64,000 nucleotides of DNA from Duganella sp. sic0402 (lineage in GTDB: Bacteria > Pseudomonadota > Gammaproteobacteria > Burkholderiales > Burkholderiaceae_D), in the NCBI RefSeq assembly GCF_019219065.1, contig NZ_JAHUWK010000008.1:62001-126000 (forward strand), in the 5' to 3' direction. A model generated the notes under the pieces. The model worked only from the letters and a program-made list of their open reading frames with translations. It ran no database searches and was not told where the DNA came from. The position numbers and the translations under genes are program-made. Positions 61,332-64,000 of this stretch are shown here, piece after piece. Every line of letters begins with the position of its first letter. Within the stretch, counting starts at the first letter, position 1.

Positions 61332-64000
61332 TTAGAACGGTGCAGCCACACCGAACAGCACTGACTGGTAGCGGCCCTGACCGCTATTCAGGTTGCTGTT
61401 GTAATCAATCAGCACCGACATGCCATTGCTCAGCGATAGCCGCACGCCAAAGCCGGCCGTCCAGGTGGCGGCCACCTGACCGCTGGAGCGCAGCACATAC
61501 GCCGGGCCATCCCCCGCCAGGTCGGTGTAGGCGATGCCGGCCTCGTCCGCGCCAGAGAACTGGCGCCGGTACTCAACCCGCACGCGCGGCATCCAGACAC
61601 CGCTACGGCTGCTGATCTGCGCTTCACTACGCATGCCCAGTACGCCACTGCTGACGCGCGAGCGTTGCTTGAAGTAAGTCAGCGAATAATTGACGCTGGC
61701 CGTTTCACTGGTTTTATCCAGTGTGGTCTGCGCCAGTTCCATCCGGCCGTAGGGCGACAGCATCCAGCCTTCGCCACGGTATTCATAGCCGCCCGACAGC
61801 GCGATGAACTGCTGCTTGCCGCCGCGCGTGGCGGTGGCGTAACTGCGGTCGTCAGTGACGTAGCGGACCGTGTCCAGATCCAGCGTGCCATAACCGATCA
61901 CGCCGTCAATGAAGGTGGCCTTGCTCGGCCGCACGCTGCCATACACCGAGACGATCGCGCTGCTGGCCTTGCTCTTGCTGCCATGCTCACCGACGTCGGT
62001 GTTGGCGCGGCTGAAGCCCACGCCGGCGCCCAGCGTCAGGCGGTTGCTGAAGCGGTAGTCGCCACCGGTGCTGATGCCGTTGCTGGTGAAACGGAAGCCC
62101 TGCTGTTCGCCACGCGCATTGCGTTGGCCGAAGTCGATCGCGCCATCGATCCACAGCGACCAGGCCTCGCGCGCTTCCGCCTGTCCCGGCAGGTCCGGCA
62201 AGGCATTGCTGTCCTGCACCAGCACAGTCTTCTTGCGCTCAGCGGCGGCCGGCGCCTGCTGCTGGCTCCAGCCCACCTTGCGCAAACGCGCCTGCAACGG
62301 CGATTCCGTCGACCGCAGGATGTCGCCGTCCTGCCACTGCGCCGCCTGCTGGCGCAGCGATGGCTGTGGCGGCGCCAGCGTCAGGCCGAAACTGGAACGC
62401 GCCCAGCCGTCGCCATGCAGCCGCTCCAGGCGGCGGCCAAAGTTGCCCAACTGCGCCACCACAAAGCGGTTGGCAGCCTCGGTCTGCGCACTGGTCAGGG
62501 CCTGGATCTGAGGATCGCTGGCCGCATCGGCACGCGCCGCCACGGTGAAGCTCACCAGCGCCACCGGCGATGTTCCCGCCGCATTGCTCAGTGTGTAGCC
62601 GACCTTGGCCACGCCCGAGTAACCACGTGCCGCCGCGAAGCGCAGGCGATAGACGGGACTGGCGGCCGTGCCGGCATCGTCAATGGTCGCCGTGCCGGCA
62701 TTCGCGGGACTGACACTGACCACCGCAGCGGCAGTGAATGGGCCATTGAGCGCCCCGGCCGTCAGGTCGACATCGCTACTGACGCCGGCATTGGTGCTGG
62801 CGGCATGGGATGGCGCTGCCGGCACCGGTGCCCCGACCACCAGCACGAACTCCTGCGCCTTGGTAAACGGAGCGCCGGTGCCGGTGCTGCTGTCGGTGGC
62901 CGAGGCGATGATGGTGAAGTTCCCGGACTGGGTCGGCGTGCCGGAAATCGTCACGCCGCTAGCGCTGGTGGCGCTCACCGTCAACCCAGCTGGCAAGCCG
63001 GTGATGGTCGCCACCGTGTAAGGCTCCGCACCGCCGCTCCAGCTGATCACCTGGCTATAGGGCTGGCCCTGCATCGCCGTCCATGGTGCCGACGATCCCA
63101 AGGCCAGTGCCGGCGCGGCAACCGTGATGTTGACCACCACCGTGGCGGAAACACCGCTGGCGTTGCTGGCCTGATAGCTGAATCCATCACTGCCGTTGTA
63201 CCCGCTGTTCGGCGTGTAGCGGATGGTGGTCCCGCTGGCGACCGCGTTGCCATGCGTGGCCGCAGCCACCACCGCGACCGAAGCTGCCGCGCCGCCGCTC
63301 AGGCTGAGCGGGATGGCGTTGGCCTGACTGCCATAAGCGACATTGGCGTGCGAGGCTGCCGCCACCGGCAAGCCGAGCGCCACGCTGCCGCTGTAGGTTT
63401 GCGTCGCACGGGCTGGCGTGGTCGCGCTGTCGGTCACGGTGACGCTAAAGCTGTAGGCACCGGCCGCGCCGGAGGTGCCCGATATCAACCCCGTTGCGGA
63501 CAAGCTCAGGCCTGCCGGCAGCGCGCCGCCAGTGACCGCATAGCGGTATGGCGCGCCGCCGCCGCTGGCGTTCAGTTGCTGGCTGTACGCCATGCCTTGC
63601 TGCGGCTGCGGCAGCGTGGCTGTGTTCAGGGTCAGCGCCGGGGACGCCGGCGCTGTCACTACCAGCGTATAAGTACGCAAGATCGAAAACGGTGCACCGC
63701 TGCCAGTCGAGCTGTCGGAGGCGCGAATGACTATGCTGAACGTGCCAGCCTGCGTTGGCGCGCCCGACAAGGTTGCTGTCGCCGCGTTGAAACTCAGCCC
63801 GGCCGGCAGCGTGCCAGTCTGCACATAAGTGTAAGGGCCGGTGCCGCCACTGGCCTGGAACCCTTGCGAGTAAGCGTCACCGGTCATGGCGCGCAGGCTG
63901 GTAGCTGCCGGTAGCAGCGCCAGCGTCGGTTGCGAAACGGTGATGTTCACCGTCACTGTCGCCGAGGTGCCGGCCAGATTGCTGGCGTTATAACTGAACG
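61332..64000 (-). CDS. Ig-repeat autotransporter, C-terminal part (cut by window edge)
   Basis: The frame is open from the right edge; about 889 residues are visible and the N-terminus is missing. The visible passenger holds putative Ig (He_PIG-type) repeats with LPAGLSxxxxTGxISGTP... lines alternating with a second repeat type ending SYQASNASGVSATVVVNITV. From about 62550 down follows a linker and then a beta-barrel autotransporter domain (SLWIDGAIDFGQRNARGEQQGF, GGDYRFSNRLTLGAGVGFSRANTD, ending YQSVLFGVAAPF with terminal Phe). It would be displayed on the cell surface, possibly for adhesion. The missing part may hold more repeats. Confidence 0.88.
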   Translation of the reverse strand, partial: FSYNASNLAGTSATVTVNITVSQPTLALLPAATSLRAMTGDAYSQGFQASGGTGPYTYVQTGTLPAGLSFNAATATLSGAPTQAGTFSIVIRASDSSTGSGAPFSILRTYTLVVTAPASPALTLNTATLPQPQQGMAYSQQLNASGGGAPYRYAVTGGALPAGLSLSATGLISGTSGAAGAYSFSVTVTDSATTPARATQTYSGSVALGLPVAAASHANVAYGSQANAIPLSLSGGAAASVAVVAAATHGNAVASGTTIRYTPNSGYNGSDGFSYQASNASGVSATVVVNITVAAPALALGSSAPWTAMQGQPYSQVISWSGGAEPYTVATITGLPAGLTVSATSASGVTISGTPTQSGNFTIIASATDSSTGTGAPFTKAQEFVLVVGAPVPAAPSHAASTNAGVSSDVDLTAGALNGPFTAAAVVSVSPANAGTATIDDAGTAASPVYRLRFAAARGYSGVAKVGYTLSNAAGTSPVALVSFTVAARADAASDPQIQALTSAQTEAANRFVVAQLGNFGRRLERLHGDGWARSSFGLTLAPPQPSLRQQAAQWQDGDILRSTESPLQARLRKVGWSQQQAPAAAERKKTVLVQDSNALPDLPGQAEAREAWSLWIDGAIDFGQRNARGEQQGFRFTSNGISTGGDYRFSNRLTLGAGVGFSRANTDVGEHGSKSKASSAIVSVYGSVRPSKATFIDGVIGYGTLDLDTVRYVTDDRSYATATRGGKQQFIALSGGYEYRGEGWMLSPYGRMELAQTTLDKTSETASVNYSLTYFKQRSRVSSGVLGMRSEAQISSRSGVWMPRVRVEYRRQFSGADEAGIAYTDLAGDGPAYVLRSSGQVAATWTAGFGVRLSLSNGMSVLIDYNSNLNSGQGRYQSVLFGVAAPF

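Overview
The window looks like a chromosomal segment of a GC-rich betaproteobacterium, most likely Oxalobacteraceae (Duganella/Massilia/Rugamonas type). This is inferred from a Burkholderiales-style porin, the betaproteobacterial layout of the aa3 oxidase cluster with its small DUF2970 and DUF2909 proteins, and abundant TonB receptors. No 16S, tRNA, phage, IS or CRISPR sequence was seen, so the genus is not proven. Coding density is high and no gene-free stretch exceeds about 290 bases.

Layout. 1-4.9 kb: end of a gamma-glutamyltransferase, a small protein, signal peptidase I, and an ABC exporter whose permease is fused to a CPBP protease. 4.9-8.95 kb: an iron-uptake unit (ECF sigma, FecR-type anti-sigma, STN-TonB receptor) under a perfect 19-bp Fur palindrome. 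8.97-10.4 kb: a RidA protein and a divergent LysR. 10.4-29.4 kb: a large pectin / galacturonate locus. 29.5-33.3 kb: HDOD protein, drug-efflux-type MFS and a porin. 33.3-37.4 kb: a compact Ter-type stress module (two TerD proteins, an AIM24/TIGR00266 protein, a DUF475/TerC protein) with a divergent NhaR-like regulator. 37.4-45.1 kb: a choline-O-sulfate locus (LysR, sulfatase, binding protein, TonB receptor, ATPase, permease). 45.1-48.6 kb: small hypothetical protein, CNNM/CorC-type protein, AI-2E-type transporter, SCO1. 48.8-57.0 kb: cytochrome c oxidase structural, assembly and heme A genes. 57.3-61.3 kb: BioC-like methyltransferase, ComF, TrmL, EamA transporter, AraC regulator. 61.3-64 kb: C-terminal part of an Ig-repeat autotransporter that runs off the right edge.

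How the pectin locus works (inference from families). A TonB receptor would import pectin fragments. A rhamnogalacturonan acetylesterase, a GH28-CE8 fusion, a second GH28 and a divergent CE8 would de-esterify and cut homogalacturonan. A GH43 lipoprotein would trim arabinan or xylan side chains. The free galacturonate would enter the oxidative pathway: uronate dehydrogenase, SMP-30-type lactonase, galactarate dehydratase (GarD), 5-dehydro-4-deoxyglucarate dehydratase (KdgD) and 2-oxoglutarate semialdehyde dehydrogenase, ending at 2-oxoglutarate. Every enzyme of that route is present, but no obvious inner-membrane uronate transporter is. Two FadR-type GntR regulators flank the two catabolic units, each next to its own palindrome family (TGGTCTGACCA and GTTGTATGA).

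The most interesting items are the TonB receptor embedded in a choline-sulfate ABC operon, the ABC permease-CPBP protease fusion, the GH28-CE8 fusion, the divergent second pectin esterase, and the two-operator control of the galacturonate pathway.
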